NCBI GenBank assembly: GCA_049671745.1
Contig: JBATVL010000005.1
Coordinates: 19,807-83,806 of the forward strand
DNA: 64,000 nt
Origin: SNAP01 sp049671745
Lineage (GTDB): Bacteria > Bacteroidota > Bacteroidia > Bacteroidales > Marinifilaceae
Direction: 5' to 3'
Within the stretch, counting starts at the first letter, position 1. The number at the start of each line of letters is the position of its first letter. Position numbers and translations under genes: made by a program. Of the stretch, positions 34,731 to 43,925 are shown piece after piece. The notes beneath the pieces were generated by a model. That model had not been told where the DNA came from and did no database searches. It saw nothing but the letters and a program-made list of their open reading frames with translations.

Positions 34731-36365
34731 ATGAAAAAATTTCTTTTTATAATATTATCTGTATTCTTTATGCTAAATCTTTCCTTTGAAAGTAAAGCAC
34801 AAGAAGAAGGAAATATTAGAAAAGTCCTAACCCAAGGAAAATGGCTTAACCATACAGAAGGTTATATACCAAATGTATTTGGGAATTCGGACAAAAGAGT
34901 AGCACGATATAAGATTCACCAGTTTAGAGAAGATGGTACATTCACAATGGATAGTATTAAAATTCGTTATTCTGGAACATGGACTATAGATGGTGCTAAT
35001 GTTACAATGAACTTCAAGAATCAAAATGTAGTTCATTTTTCTAAAAATCTTGATCCTAACTCTCAAGGTAGTTCATATGCTACACAAAAAGATGTTGTAA
35101 AATTAGGAACAAGAATAGCTAAAGTAAACGGAAATACTCTTGTATTCGCTGATTCTTCAATGAATTCAGAATTAAATAGCGGTGCTGTTGCTGGTATGAA
35201 GAATTTCTGGGAATTCACAGGTTTTGCAAATACAACTCCTGGTAATTTAGTAATGATTCTAGTGGCTATTTTCTTTATTTTCTTAGCTATTCGCTTCGAT
35301 TATGAACCTCTATTACTTATTCCTATTGGAACTGGTATTATCTTAGGTAATATCCCTTACTTCCAAGGACAAGATTTCAACCTTAAATTAGGTATTTATG
35401 AGCCAGGGTCTGTATTGAATATCCTTTATCAAGGAGTTGTTCAAGGTTGGTACCCTCCTCTTATATTTTTAGGTATTGGAGCAATGACAGATTTCTCTTC
35501 ATTGATTTCTAATCCAAAGTTGATGTTATTAGGTGCTGCTGCACAAATTGGTATTTTCGCTACTTTCTTAGGAGCTTTAGCTCTTGGATTTGCTGCTCCA
35601 GAAGCAGGTGCGATTGGTATCATTGGTGGGGCTGATGGTCCAACTGCGATCTTCCTTTCTTCTAAACTAGCTAATGGTGTGAACGTAATGGCTAACGGAG
35701 AGACTGTGAAGAACCTTATTGGTCCTATTGCAATTGCCGCATATTCATATATGGCATTAGTTCCAGTTATTCAACCTCCTATTATCAACTTGTTGACAAC
35801 TAAGAAAGAGCGTATGATTAAGATGAAGGCACCAAGAACGGTTTCTCGTCTTGAAAAAATTATGTTCCCAGTAATTGGTTTATTATTAACAGGATTCCTT
35901 ACACCTACAGCTTTACCTTTATTAGGTATGTTGTTCTTTGGTAACTTGTTAAAAGAATCTACTGTTACTAATCGTCTTGCTACAACAGCTACAAATGCAC
36001 TTATCGATACTATTACAATGTTATTAGGTATCACTGTTGGTGCATCTACTCAAGCTGATGTATTCTTGAAATGGGATTCAATTAAAATATTCATCTTAGG
36101 AGCAGGATCATTTATGATAGCAACTGCAGGTGGTGTTTTATTTGCTAAAGTAATGTCTTTCTTTGCATCTAAAGACAATCCAATTAATCCAATGATTGGT
36201 GCTGCTGGAGTTTCTGCTGTCCCTGATAGTGCACGTGTTGTACAAAATATGGGATTAAAGAATAATCCATCAAATCACTTATTAATGCATGCAATGGCTC
36301 CTAACGTATCTGGTGTTATTGGTTCTGCAGTAGGTGCTGGTATTTTATTAAGTTTCTTAATGTAA
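34731..36365 (+). CDS. mmdB: Na+-translocating decarboxylase beta subunit with secreted N-terminal domain
   Basis: A 544-residue membrane protein. Residues about 165-544 are a normal OadB/MmdB beta subunit with the signature GGADGPTAIF (Asp302) and SAVPDSARVVQ near the C-terminus; this part decarboxylates carboxybiotin and exports Na+. Residues 1-23 are a cleavable-looking signal peptide (ending SFESKAQ). Residues about 25-150 form a soluble beta-rich domain resembling lipocalin-like proteins (GKWLNHTEG, FREDGTFTMDS, SGTWTIDGANVTM). That extra domain should face the periplasm. Beta subunits without it are about 380-430 residues. Confidence 0.92.
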   Translation: MKKFLFIILSVFFMLNLSFESKAQEEGNIRKVLTQGKWLNHTEGYIPNVFGNSDKRVARYKIHQFREDGTFTMDSIKIRYSGTWTIDGANVTMNFKNQNVVHFSKNLDPNSQGSSYATQKDVVKLGTRIAKVNGNTLVFADSSMNSELNSGAVAGMKNFWEFTGFANTTPGNLVMILVAIFFIFLAIRFDYEPLLLIPIGTGIILGNIPYFQGQDFNLKLGIYEPGSVLNILYQGVVQGWYPPLIFLGIGAMTDFSSLISNPKLMLLGAAAQIGIFATFLGALALGFAAPEAGAIGIIGGADGPTAIFLSSKLANGVNVMANGETVKNLIGPIAIAAYSYMALVPVIQPPIINLLTTKKERMIKMKAPRTVSRLEKIMFPVIGLLLTGFLTPTALPLLGMLFFGNLLKESTVTNRLATTATNALIDTITMLLGITVGASTQADVFLKWDSIKIFILGAGSFMIATAGGVLFAKVMSFFASKDNPINPMIGAAGVSAVPDSARVVQNMGLKNNPSNHLLMHAMAPNVSGVIGSAVGAGILLSFLM

Positions 36366-36388
36366 GAATATCAAAACTTAAATATATT

Positions 36389-36424
36389 AAGGCTTGTCTA
36401 TTTATTTAGACAAGCCTTTTATTT
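36389..36424. terminator. Terminator overlapping the 3' end of the MFS gene
   Basis: Perfect 12-bp stem AAGGCTTGTCTA / TAGACAAGCCTT with a 6-base loop, followed by T-rich sequence. It ends the mmd operon. The right arm contains the last codons and stop of the convergent MFS gene (stop at 36402-36404). Confidence 0.88.
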
Positions 36425-37541
36425 TTTGTGTAAAAAACAAAGAAATAATACTTAGAAACATACCAAAAATAAAAGGAACTCTCCAATTAAGCATCCAAAG
36501 TAAACCGCCTATAGTAGGAATTACAACGGCAGAAATATGATTTATGGTAAATCCTACTGCCATCGAAGGTGCAATATCTTCTTTCTTTGCCATCTTTTGA
36601 AAGAAAGTACTAATCCCCATAGAACATCCAAAGAAAATATGATCTAATATATATAGTCCAGCAACAGCAGTCCTATTTTCTATAAAAGCATAACCTGCAA
36701 AAATCAGAAAGATTGCAATATACTCTACACTTAGAACTATTTTCTCACCAAATTTATTTATTGCTTTACCTATAAGTGGAGAAACAAAATATCCTATAAT
36801 ATTATTAATAATGAATAAAGCAGTGACCTCTTTCACTGAAAATTCGTATTTCTGTACTAACATAAACACAGCAAAAACTACAAAAATCTGTCTACGTGCA
36901 CCACTTAGAAGATTAAGTATATAAAAAAGCCAATACTCTTTCTTTAATACCATCTTTTTATTCTGCACTGGAATTTCTTTTTCAATAGGATTTTGATACA
37001 TACAATAAATACCTGCAAGAAGAATCAACGTTCCAATTACCAGATAATTATACTCTATTGGTAATATATAGTCTAAAAACCATACAAATATTCCTACAGC
37101 AATATTTGCGACAGATGAGAGACTCTTTTGTCTAGCAAATATTAGAGGAGATTCTGTTTTATTGAAATACTGAAGAGTTAAAGATTTATTAGTTGTCTCA
37201 AAATAATGAAAACCAAGAGACATTATAAATGTGGTAACAATCAAGCCAGTATAAGATGGCCATAATCCAGTCATAAAAACACCTACCCCCATTATAATTA
37301 TAGAAAATGCAGACAATTTATGTTCTTTAATAAAAAGAAGAACAAAAATAACAAGTAATGATAAAAAACCTGGAATTTCTCTTACAGACTGAACTATACC
37401 TACCTGTACACCACTAATTCCAATATTATCAACAGCAAAATTATTAAACAAAGTTCTCCAACCCTGCAAGCCTGCAGTGGCAGCAACAACAAGTATAATT
37501 AGATACTTGTACATTGCATCATTCTTATATTTTTTATACAT
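36402..37541 (-). CDS. Major facilitator superfamily transporter
   Basis: A 379-residue protein with about 12 predicted helices. It has the general MFS shape, with a central cytosolic loop near residues 185-200 (NPIEKEIPVQNKKMVLKKEY) but no sharp substrate motif. The start overlaps the end of cinA by 8 bases, so the two are co-transcribed. Substrate unknown. Confidence 0.85.
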   Translation of the reverse strand: MYKKYKNDAMYKYLIILVVAATAGLQGWRTLFNNFAVDNIGISGVQVGIVQSVREIPGFLSLLVIFVLLFIKEHKLSAFSIIIMGVGVFMTGLWPSYTGLIVTTFIMSLGFHYFETTNKSLTLQYFNKTESPLIFARQKSLSSVANIAVGIFVWFLDYILPIEYNYLVIGTLILLAGIYCMYQNPIEKEIPVQNKKMVLKKEYWLFYILNLLSGARRQIFVVFAVFMLVQKYEFSVKEVTALFIINNIIGYFVSPLIGKAINKFGEKIVLSVEYIAIFLIFAGYAFIENRTAVAGLYILDHIFFGCSMGISTFFQKMAKKEDIAPSMAVGFTINHISAVVIPTIGGLLWMLNWRVPFIFGMFLSIISLFFTQKIKGLSK

Positions 37542-38778
37542 TCTCTTTGATTTCTTTATAAAGCATATCTATAGCCATATTTGCTGATTTCTCAATATTA
37601 CGATCTCTGTTGTTAGAAAAATTAAAACAAGTAGAGATAGTTTTATCCTTAGATGCAACAGCAATCCAAACAGTACCTACTGGTTTTTCTAAAGTACCCC
37701 CACCAGGTCCTGCAATGCCAGATATTGATACAGCATAATCAGTATTTAATAAATGTCTAGCTCCTTCAGCCATTTGTTCAACAACAATTTCACTTACAGC
37801 TCCATATCTTAATAAATCATCAGCATTTACTTTTAAGATATTCTCTTTTATCTCATTAGAGTAAGAAATAACACCTCCCTTAAAAAAGGCAGAACTCCCA
37901 GGAACAGATGTAATTAAATGAGAAATTAATCCTCCTGTACAACTTTCGGCAGCAGAAATACTAACATTTCTCTCAATAGCAAGTTTATTTAGTCTTTCTT
38001 CTAATCTCAAGAAGATTGTCTCTGGAGAATCAGTAACGATATAATTTGCTAAAAGATCTATTTTATCATCTATCTTTGAAAGCAAAGTTTTCTTATTATC
38101 TCCTCTTGCTGTAATTCTTAATTTTACTAAACCTGAAGAAGGAAGATATGCTAAACTCATATTAGCAGGAAAAGCAGCCTCCCATTCTTCTAGTCTTTCA
38201 GCAAGAATAGACTCTGGAATATGATATACAAATACTGTTTTATTTGCTATAAGAGAATTACCATTATTCTTTTCTATTATAGGAATAATTTGCTCTTTAA
38301 AAAGAGCTTTCATTTCAAAGGGAACTCCAGGCATAGAAAACACCATTTTATTTCCTACTTTAAAAAACATTCCAGGTGCAGTACCCATTCTATTATTTAG
38401 AACAGTACAATTCTTGGGAACTAAAGCTTGCCCTAAATTCTGTTTATTAAGAGTTATTTCTCTACCAGCAAATATCTGTTTTATATTATTCAAAACCTCC
38501 TCAGAATGAATAAGTTCTGAATTAAAATATTCAGCTAAAGTAAATTTAGTTATATCATCATTAGTGGGACCTAAACCACCAGTAATTAAAACTATATCAG
38601 AATGTTTAAGGCTATTTTCTAAGGTTTTAATAATGTGTTTTTTACTATCAGAAATAACTGTAATTCGATTTACTTCTATCCCCAAATCATTTAAATATTT
38701 TGCCATAAATCCAGAATTGGTATCTGTTATTTGGCCAATTAGAATTTCATCACCAATTGCAATAATATCTGCTTTCAT
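37534..38778 (-). CDS. cinA: CinA-family protein (competence/damage-inducible; NMN amidase domain)
   Basis: A 414-residue two-domain protein. The N-terminal MoCF-like domain (about 1-170; IAIGDEILIGQITDTNS, TGGLGPTNDDITK) is in CinA an ADP-ribose/NMN pyrophosphatase-like module. The C-terminal domain (about 255-410) is a PncC-type nicotinamide-nucleotide amidase (AESCTGGLISHLIT, FFKGGVISYSNEIK, GIAGPGGGT). The two-domain layout and length are standard. It probably salvages pyridine nucleotides. Confidence 0.94.
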   Translation of the reverse strand: MKADIIAIGDEILIGQITDTNSGFMAKYLNDLGIEVNRITVISDSKKHIIKTLENSLKHSDIVLITGGLGPTNDDITKFTLAEYFNSELIHSEEVLNNIKQIFAGREITLNKQNLGQALVPKNCTVLNNRMGTAPGMFFKVGNKMVFSMPGVPFEMKALFKEQIIPIIEKNNGNSLIANKTVFVYHIPESILAERLEEWEAAFPANMSLAYLPSSGLVKLRITARGDNKKTLLSKIDDKIDLLANYIVTDSPETIFLRLEERLNKLAIERNVSISAAESCTGGLISHLITSVPGSSAFFKGGVISYSNEIKENILKVNADDLLRYGAVSEIVVEQMAEGARHLLNTDYAVSISGIAGPGGGTLEKPVGTVWIAVASKDKTISTCFNFSNNRDRNIEKSANMAIDMLYKEIKENV

Positions 38779-38794
38779 ATTTTTATATATTTAT

Positions 38795-38821
38795 AAAAAA
38801 AAGGGACTCAAATGAATCCCT
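38795..38821 (-). terminator. Intrinsic terminator after the c-di-AMP cyclase gene
   Basis: On the minus strand AGGGATTC-ATTT-GAGTCCCT (one mismatch) is followed by eight T. It separates the folP-cdaA unit from cinA. A 12-bp palindrome TAGATCGATCTA adjoins it at 38822-38833. Confidence 0.75.
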
Positions 38822-38844
38822 CTAGATCGATCTAATTATTATCA

Positions 38845-39645
38845 TCATTTTACAATAAATGTCGAGAAATCACCTTTAAGGAATTTCTCTAGCTCTTCTA
38901 TTCCTATTCTTACTTTAAAATGTCCATCTTTAACATATGATATATTGCCAGTTTCCTCAGAAACAATAACAACATGAGCATCTGTAGACTGACTCATTCC
39001 AAGAGCAGCTCTATGCCTAAGTCCCATACTTCCGGGTAGATCTCTACTATCTGAAATCGGTAAAATACATCTAGCAGCAAGGATTTTATTATCGGCAATA
39101 ATCATACCACCATCATGAAGAGGTGCATTCTTAAAGAAAACACTCTCTATCATATCACTAGTTATCTTTGCTTTTATAATAACTCCTGTTTGTGCATAAT
39201 TATAAAGTTCTGAATTCTTAGAAAGAATAATTAAAGCACCTGTCTTTGTTTCAGACATATTCTTACATGCCTCAGTAATAGCTTCAACAGACTCATCTTT
39301 AATACTTTTACCTTGGAACTTAAATAAATCTTCAAATTTCCATGATTTATTAAAATTATACTTTGTACCAATAAGAAGAAGAAAACGTCTCACTTCTTGT
39401 TGAAATACAATAATAAGAGCAATAACTCCAACTCCTATGAATTGCCCTAGAATAGAAGACAAAAGCTCCATATTAAAAGCTCTTACAAGAAGCCAAAACA
39501 AATAGAAAGTGAAAAGGCCTGCAAAAATATTAATAGCAACAGTACCTTTAATAAGTTTATACAACTGATATAAAAGAGCCGCAACTAGTAATATATCAAG
39601 AATATCCCACATAGTAAGACTTATAAAGAGAGGAAGTATCATCAT
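38845..39645 (-). CDS. cdaA: Membrane diadenylate cyclase (CdaA/DacA-like)
   Basis: A 266-residue protein with three N-terminal helices (about residues 13-31, 36-56, 65-83) and a DAC domain (about 115-240) making c-di-AMP from two ATP. The catalytic DGA motif reads LHDGG (178-180) and the RHR motif is intact at 210-212 (GLRHRAALG). It lies 33 bases downstream of folP, an arrangement seen in many Bacteroidetes. c-di-AMP commonly controls K+ and osmolyte balance, of interest given the RCK potassium channel at 4.8-5.8 kb. Confidence 0.93.
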   Translation of the reverse strand: MMILPLFISLTMWDILDILLVAALLYQLYKLIKGTVAINIFAGLFTFYLFWLLVRAFNMELLSSILGQFIGVGVIALIIVFQQEVRRFLLLIGTKYNFNKSWKFEDLFKFQGKSIKDESVEAITEACKNMSETKTGALIILSKNSELYNYAQTGVIIKAKITSDMIESVFFKNAPLHDGGMIIADNKILAARCILPISDSRDLPGSMGLRHRAALGMSQSTDAHVVIVSEETGNISYVKDGHFKVRIGIEELEKFLKGDFSTFIVK

Positions 39646-39678
39646 ATTTTTTTACTTTAATAACAAATTTAATAAATA

Positions 39679-40521
39679 TTAGTCAATTATACCTTTCTTA
39701 AAAGCATTAAAAATTTTAACTGTTTCGACAGCATCTTTAACATCATGGACTCTCAAAATATCAGCGCCTTTTCCTAAAGAAAGTGTATTAATCGCTATTG
39801 TACCAGTCAAGGCCTCAGATGGATTACACTTCAACAGCTTACATATCATAGATTTACGGGACACACCAGCTAAAACAGGAAAGCCAAAAGATTTATACTT
39901 ATCCATATTACGTAGAATTTCGTAATTATGTTCAAGTGTCTTACCAAAACCAAAACCTGGATCCAAAATAATCTTATTATATCCCTTTGCCTTTAATATT
40001 TCAATCCTTTTAGAGAAATATTCATATACTTCCTCAACAACATTATCATAAATAGGGTTTGACTGCATATTTTGAGGAGTCCCCTTCATATGCATCATTA
40101 TATATGGCAAATCAAGTTTAACAACAATATTATACATTCTATCATCCATTGTACCACCAGAAATATCATTAATAATGAAATCGTCATAAATCTCATGAAT
40201 TTTTTCAACAACAGAAGCTCTAAATGTATCAACAGATACTATTACATCAGGAAAGTATTTAGCAATAATTCTTATAGCAGGTAAGAGACGAGATACTTCT
40301 AATTCTTCAGAAATATGTTCGGCACCGGGACGAGAAGAATAAGCTCCTAGATCTATAATATCAGCACCATCACTCAATATCTTTTCAATGCGTTCAATGA
40401 TTTGTTCGTCATTTATATAAGAACCTCCATCATAAAATGAATCAGGAGTAAGGTTTAAAATTCCCATAATAAGTGGAGAATCAAAAGAAATCACTTTATT
40501 ATTTATCTTAATATTATTCAT
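39679..40521 (-). CDS. folP: Dihydropteroate synthase FolP
   Basis: A 280-residue TIM-barrel enzyme of folate synthesis joining p-aminobenzoate to dihydropterin pyrophosphate. Both signatures are clear: MGILNLTPDSFYDGGSY near the N-terminus and DLGAYSSRPGAE. LDPGFGFGKT and the C-terminal RVHDV are also intact. First gene of the folP-cdaA unit. Confidence 0.96.
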   Translation of the reverse strand: MNNIKINNKVISFDSPLIMGILNLTPDSFYDGGSYINDEQIIERIEKILSDGADIIDLGAYSSRPGAEHISEELEVSRLLPAIRIIAKYFPDVIVSVDTFRASVVEKIHEIYDDFIINDISGGTMDDRMYNIVVKLDLPYIMMHMKGTPQNMQSNPIYDNVVEEVYEYFSKRIEILKAKGYNKIILDPGFGFGKTLEHNYEILRNMDKYKSFGFPVLAGVSRKSMICKLLKCNPSEALTGTIAINTLSLGKGADILRVHDVKDAVETVKIFNAFKKGIID

Positions 40522-40626
40522 TATAGTGTATGTTTAAAAACTGTACTTAAATATATAAGCAAATTTCGTTATTTTTAGTAATTTTACATTACGAAATAGG
40601 AAAATAATAAACCTAATACTATAAAA

Positions 40627-41166
40627 ATGAATAATACTAACCAAGAGTTCGACGCAGTAATCAAAATATGTTCAGATATTTTCTTTAAAAAGATGAAAGA
40701 TTATGGCACTGCTTGGAGAATTCTACGTACACGTTCTATTACAGACCAAATATATATTAAAGCTACACGTATAAGAAGCCTTGAAGAGAAAAAAGTAAAT
40801 ATGGTTGGTGAAGGAGTTTACCCAGAATTTATAGGTATAATTAATTATGCAATAATGGGTATTATACAATTGGAACTTGGATCTTCAGAACAAAAAATGA
40901 ATGAGGAAGAAGTAACACAACTTTACACAAAATATTTTCAAGAGGCAAAAGAATTAATGCTTAAAAAGAATCATGATTATGATGAAGCTTGGAGAGGTAT
41001 GAGAATAAGTTCATATACAGATCTTATATTAATGAAACTTAATCGTACAAAGCAAATTGAAGATAATGAAGGAAAAACACTAATATCAGAGGGAATAGAT
41101 GCAAACTACTTCGATATGATCAATTACGCTGTTTTTGCTCTTATTAAACTTGAATTTGGAGAATAA
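40627..41166 (+). CDS. DUF1599 protein (duplicated domain)
   Basis: A 179-residue protein built from two copies of one module: FFKKMKDYGTAWRILRTRSITDQI in the first half and LKKNHDYDEAWRGMRISSYTDLI in the second, each ending in an INYAI-type helix. The family is widespread in Bacteroidetes and lies divergent from folP, as here. The conserved D-Y-x-x-A-W core suggests a nucleotide- or metal-binding helical fold, but the activity is unknown. It sits 5 bases before the DoxX-like gene. Confidence 0.85.
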   Translation: MNNTNQEFDAVIKICSDIFFKKMKDYGTAWRILRTRSITDQIYIKATRIRSLEEKKVNMVGEGVYPEFIGIINYAIMGIIQLELGSSEQKMNEEEVTQLYTKYFQEAKELMLKKNHDYDEAWRGMRISSYTDLILMKLNRTKQIEDNEGKTLISEGIDANYFDMINYAVFALIKLEFGE

Positions 41167-41171
41167 AATAA

Positions 41172-42434
41172 ATGATTTGTATGAAAATATTAAGAAATAT
41201 ATGTAGGCTATTAATTGGGATAATATTTATATACTCTGGATTTGTAAAAGGAATAGATCCATTAGGAACTACATACAAGTTAAATGATTATTTCAATGCT
41301 TTCTCTCTAGATTGGATAAGTTCTGCATCACTCATATTTTCTATGCTATTATCAGCATTAGAATTTATAATAGGAATATGCCTTATTATTAATGTTAAAA
41401 TTAAGTGGAGTTCAATAGGTGCTTTAGCATTCATGAGCATATTCACTCCTCTAACACTTTTCATAGCCTTAAGTAATCCAGTATCAGACTGTGGTTGCTT
41501 TGGAGATGCTTTTATTGTTACAAATTGGGAAACCTTCTTTAAAAATATAATCCTTTTAGCAGCTGCAATAATTACCTTTAAAGAGAAAAATAATTACAAA
41601 ACAGATTGCACTAAAACAGAAGAATATTTCTGGTTAATAGCCTCAACTATCTTTATTTTAGGAGTTTCAATATATTCATATAAGCATCTTCCATTATTAG
41701 ATTTCAGACCATATAAAACAGGTGTGAACATAACAGAAGCAATAAATATTCCAGAAGGAGAAGCAACAGATGAATACCGTTCTATCTTCAAATATAAAAA
41801 TATTGTAACTAATGAAATAAAAGAATTTAATGAGAATAACTATCCATGGCAAGATACTACAAAATGGGAATATGTAGATATTCGTCAAGAAATCACAAAA
41901 GAGGGCTATCACCCACCAATAAACGATTTCACACTTATTCACCCATACAATGGAGACATCTCAGAGGAAATTCTTAATAATCAAGGATATAGCTTCTTAT
42001 TAATTTCCTACAACATCAACAACTACGATAATAGCAACCAAGAAAACATAAATAAACTGGCTGCATTTTGCCAAGAAAATGGACATGTATTTTATTGTGT
42101 AAGTTCATCTCTAGAGGAGGATTTACAAAAGTTCACATCAGATAATAATATAGATTACGAGTTCTGTAATATGGATGAAACACAACTAAAAACAATCATT
42201 CGTTCAAATCCAGGTTTATTATTATTAAAAAATGGTACAATAATCAAGAAATGGCACAATAATGATATTCCTGATATAGATGAATTTAGAAATAGAAATA
42301 TTTTATCATATTGTATACAAGAAAATAAACAAAGTAAAGATAAAAAGACTATATTAATAATTGGTCTAATATGGCTACTTGCTTTATTGTCATTTAGGAT
42401 AATAAAATTTAAAAAGACACACATTAACAATTAA
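41172..42434 (+). CDS. BT_3928-type DoxX/MauE-like membrane protein with thioredoxin-like C-terminus
   Basis: A 420-residue protein. Residues about 5-135 are a four-helix DoxX/MauE-type domain with the conserved SDCGCFGDA motif. A fifth helix lies at about 153-172, a soluble region at about 180-370 with a thioredoxin-like order (SFLLISYN, LAAFCQENG, LLLLKNGTIIKKW), and a last helix at about 392-410. The usual CxxC redox pair is absent from the thioredoxin-like part. MauE relatives help disulfide chemistry; the role here is unknown. An alternative ATG lies 9 bases downstream. Confidence 0.82.
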   Translation: MICMKILRNICRLLIGIIFIYSGFVKGIDPLGTTYKLNDYFNAFSLDWISSASLIFSMLLSALEFIIGICLIINVKIKWSSIGALAFMSIFTPLTLFIALSNPVSDCGCFGDAFIVTNWETFFKNIILLAAAIITFKEKNNYKTDCTKTEEYFWLIASTIFILGVSIYSYKHLPLLDFRPYKTGVNITEAINIPEGEATDEYRSIFKYKNIVTNEIKEFNENNYPWQDTTKWEYVDIRQEITKEGYHPPINDFTLIHPYNGDISEEILNNQGYSFLLISYNINNYDNSNQENINKLAAFCQENGHVFYCVSSSLEEDLQKFTSDNNIDYEFCNMDETQLKTIIRSNPGLLLLKNGTIIKKWHNNDIPDIDEFRNRNILSYCIQENKQSKDKKTILIIGLIWLLALLSFRIIKFKKTHINN

Positions 42435-42451
42435 TATATAATACAATTAAG

Positions 42452-43201
42452 ATGAGAAAAAACATTGTAGCAGGAAACTGGAAGATGAATATGAATCTTC
42501 AAGATGGATTAGCATTAGCAAAAGAAGTAAATGAATTAGTAGAGAAAGCAAATACTAACGTAGAGGTTGTTTTAGGTACTCCATTCATTCACTTAGCAGA
42601 TGCCAATAAGATTGTAAGCTCTGTTAAAATAGCTGCTCAGAACTGTGCAAAAGAAGTATCAGGTGCATATACAGGAGAGACTTCAGCTGAAATGATTAAA
42701 TCAACAGGTTCAGAATATGTAATATTAGGTCACTCAGAAAGACGTGCATATTATGGTGAAACTGATGCTATTCTTACTGAAAAAGCAAATCGTACTCTAG
42801 AGAATGGAATGAAAGTAATGTTCTGCATAGGAGAAGTTCTTTCAGAAAGAGAAAGTGGAAATCATTTTAATGTGGTTAAATCACAATTAGAAAATGGTAT
42901 ATTCCATTTATCAGCTGAGGCATTTAAAAATGTTGTATTAGCTTATGAGCCAGTATGGGCAATAGGAACTGGTGTAACTGCTTCTTCAGATCAAGCACAA
43001 GAAATTCACGCATTTATACGTAAAACTCTTGTTGAGAAATATGGTGAAACAGTAGCAGAAGATACATCTATCCTTTATGGAGGAAGTTGTAAACCATCAA
43101 ATGCAAAAGAATTATTTGCAAATAAAGATGTAGATGGTGGATTAATCGGAGGAGCAGCTCTTAAAGCTGAAGATTTCCTTGGTATAATTACTGCATTTTA
43201 A
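42452..43201 (+). CDS. tpiA: Triosephosphate isomerase
   Basis: A 249-residue glycolytic TIM-barrel enzyme. AGNWKMN gives the catalytic lysine, GHSERRAYYGE the catalytic histidine, AYEPVWAIGTG the catalytic glutamate with loop 6, and YGGSCKPSNAKEL and GLIGGAAL the phosphate-binding loops. Confidence 0.98.
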   Translation: MRKNIVAGNWKMNMNLQDGLALAKEVNELVEKANTNVEVVLGTPFIHLADANKIVSSVKIAAQNCAKEVSGAYTGETSAEMIKSTGSEYVILGHSERRAYYGETDAILTEKANRTLENGMKVMFCIGEVLSERESGNHFNVVKSQLENGIFHLSAEAFKNVVLAYEPVWAIGTGVTASSDQAQEIHAFIRKTLVEKYGETVAEDTSILYGGSCKPSNAKELFANKDVDGGLIGGAALKAEDFLGIITAF

Positions 43202-43226
43202 TAATAAGATCACAAGGTGAAATATT

Positions 43227-43266
43227 AAAAGAGCTTGTCACATTATTAAGTGACAAGCTCTTTTTA
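43227..43266. terminator. Bidirectional terminator between tpiA and the nitroreductase gene
   Basis: A 15-bp perfect stem AAAAGAGCTTGTCAC / GTGACAAGCTCTTTT with an 8-base loop, with A- and T-runs on both sides. It ends directly at the nitroreductase stop (43268). Confidence 0.93.
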
Positions 43267-43267
43267 C

Positions 43268-43900
43268 TTAATCTATTATATTCAAAAGATCTTCTTTACT
43301 CTTTCTTACTTTAGGAAGATTAACTAACCAATCCTTCTCAACATCTCTATAACCTATTGGAAGCATAACACAACTTCTTAAATTTTTCTCTTTCAGATTC
43401 AATATCTCATCAAGAGCAAGAGGATCAAATCCTTCCATTGGAGTTGTATCAACTTCCTCGAAAGCAGCAGCAGTTAAAGCTTGCGAAAAAGAAAGATAAG
43501 CCTGTCTTGCTGCATGATTAAAATTCTGCTCCGAATCTTGTTTAGGATACTTACTTAACAACATCTGACGATAAGCTTCCCATCCCTCATTCTTAAAACC
43601 ACGGATTTCATTAGTAAGATCAAACATTTTATTTATACGATCTTCTGTATAAGTATCCCAAGCTGCAAAAAGTAATAAATGAGAACAATCGCTAACAACA
43701 GATTGATCCCAAGATATCTCTCTAATTTTATTCTTTACATCTTGATTTGTAATAACGAATATTTCAAAAGGCTGTAATCCACTTGAAGTTGGAGACAAAG
43801 AAGCCGCCTCTAATATTCTATCTATTTTATCTTGTGATACCTTAGTACCATTCATCGCTTTTGCTGCGTATCTCCATTTTAATCTTTCTAATAATTCCAT
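43268..43900 (-). CDS. NfsB-like FMN nitroreductase
   Basis: A 210-residue flavoprotein. The N-terminus LKWRYAAKAMNGTKVS and the segment ASLSPTSSGLQPFEIFVI are the FMN-binding parts of NfsB-type NAD(P)H nitroreductases; a C-terminal CVMLPIGYRD closes the domain. It is probably a quinone or xenobiotic reductase. Last gene of a DoxX-TetR-nitroreductase operon, 25 bases after the regulator, so it is a likely target of that regulator. Confidence 0.92.
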   Translation of the reverse strand: MELLERLKWRYAAKAMNGTKVSQDKIDRILEAASLSPTSSGLQPFEIFVITNQDVKNKIREISWDQSVVSDCSHLLLFAAWDTYTEDRINKMFDLTNEIRGFKNEGWEAYRQMLLSKYPKQDSEQNFNHAARQAYLSFSQALTAAAFEEVDTTPMEGFDPLALDEILNLKEKNLRSCVMLPIGYRDVEKDWLVNLPKVRKSKEDLLNIID

Positions 43901-43925
43901 ATCTAATATTGTTTAATTGTTAGTA

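Noticed and set aside
41172..42434. Active thioredoxin-type oxidoreductase for the DoxX-like protein
   Set aside because: The thioredoxin-like part has no CxxC pair, so an enzymatic role is not supported.
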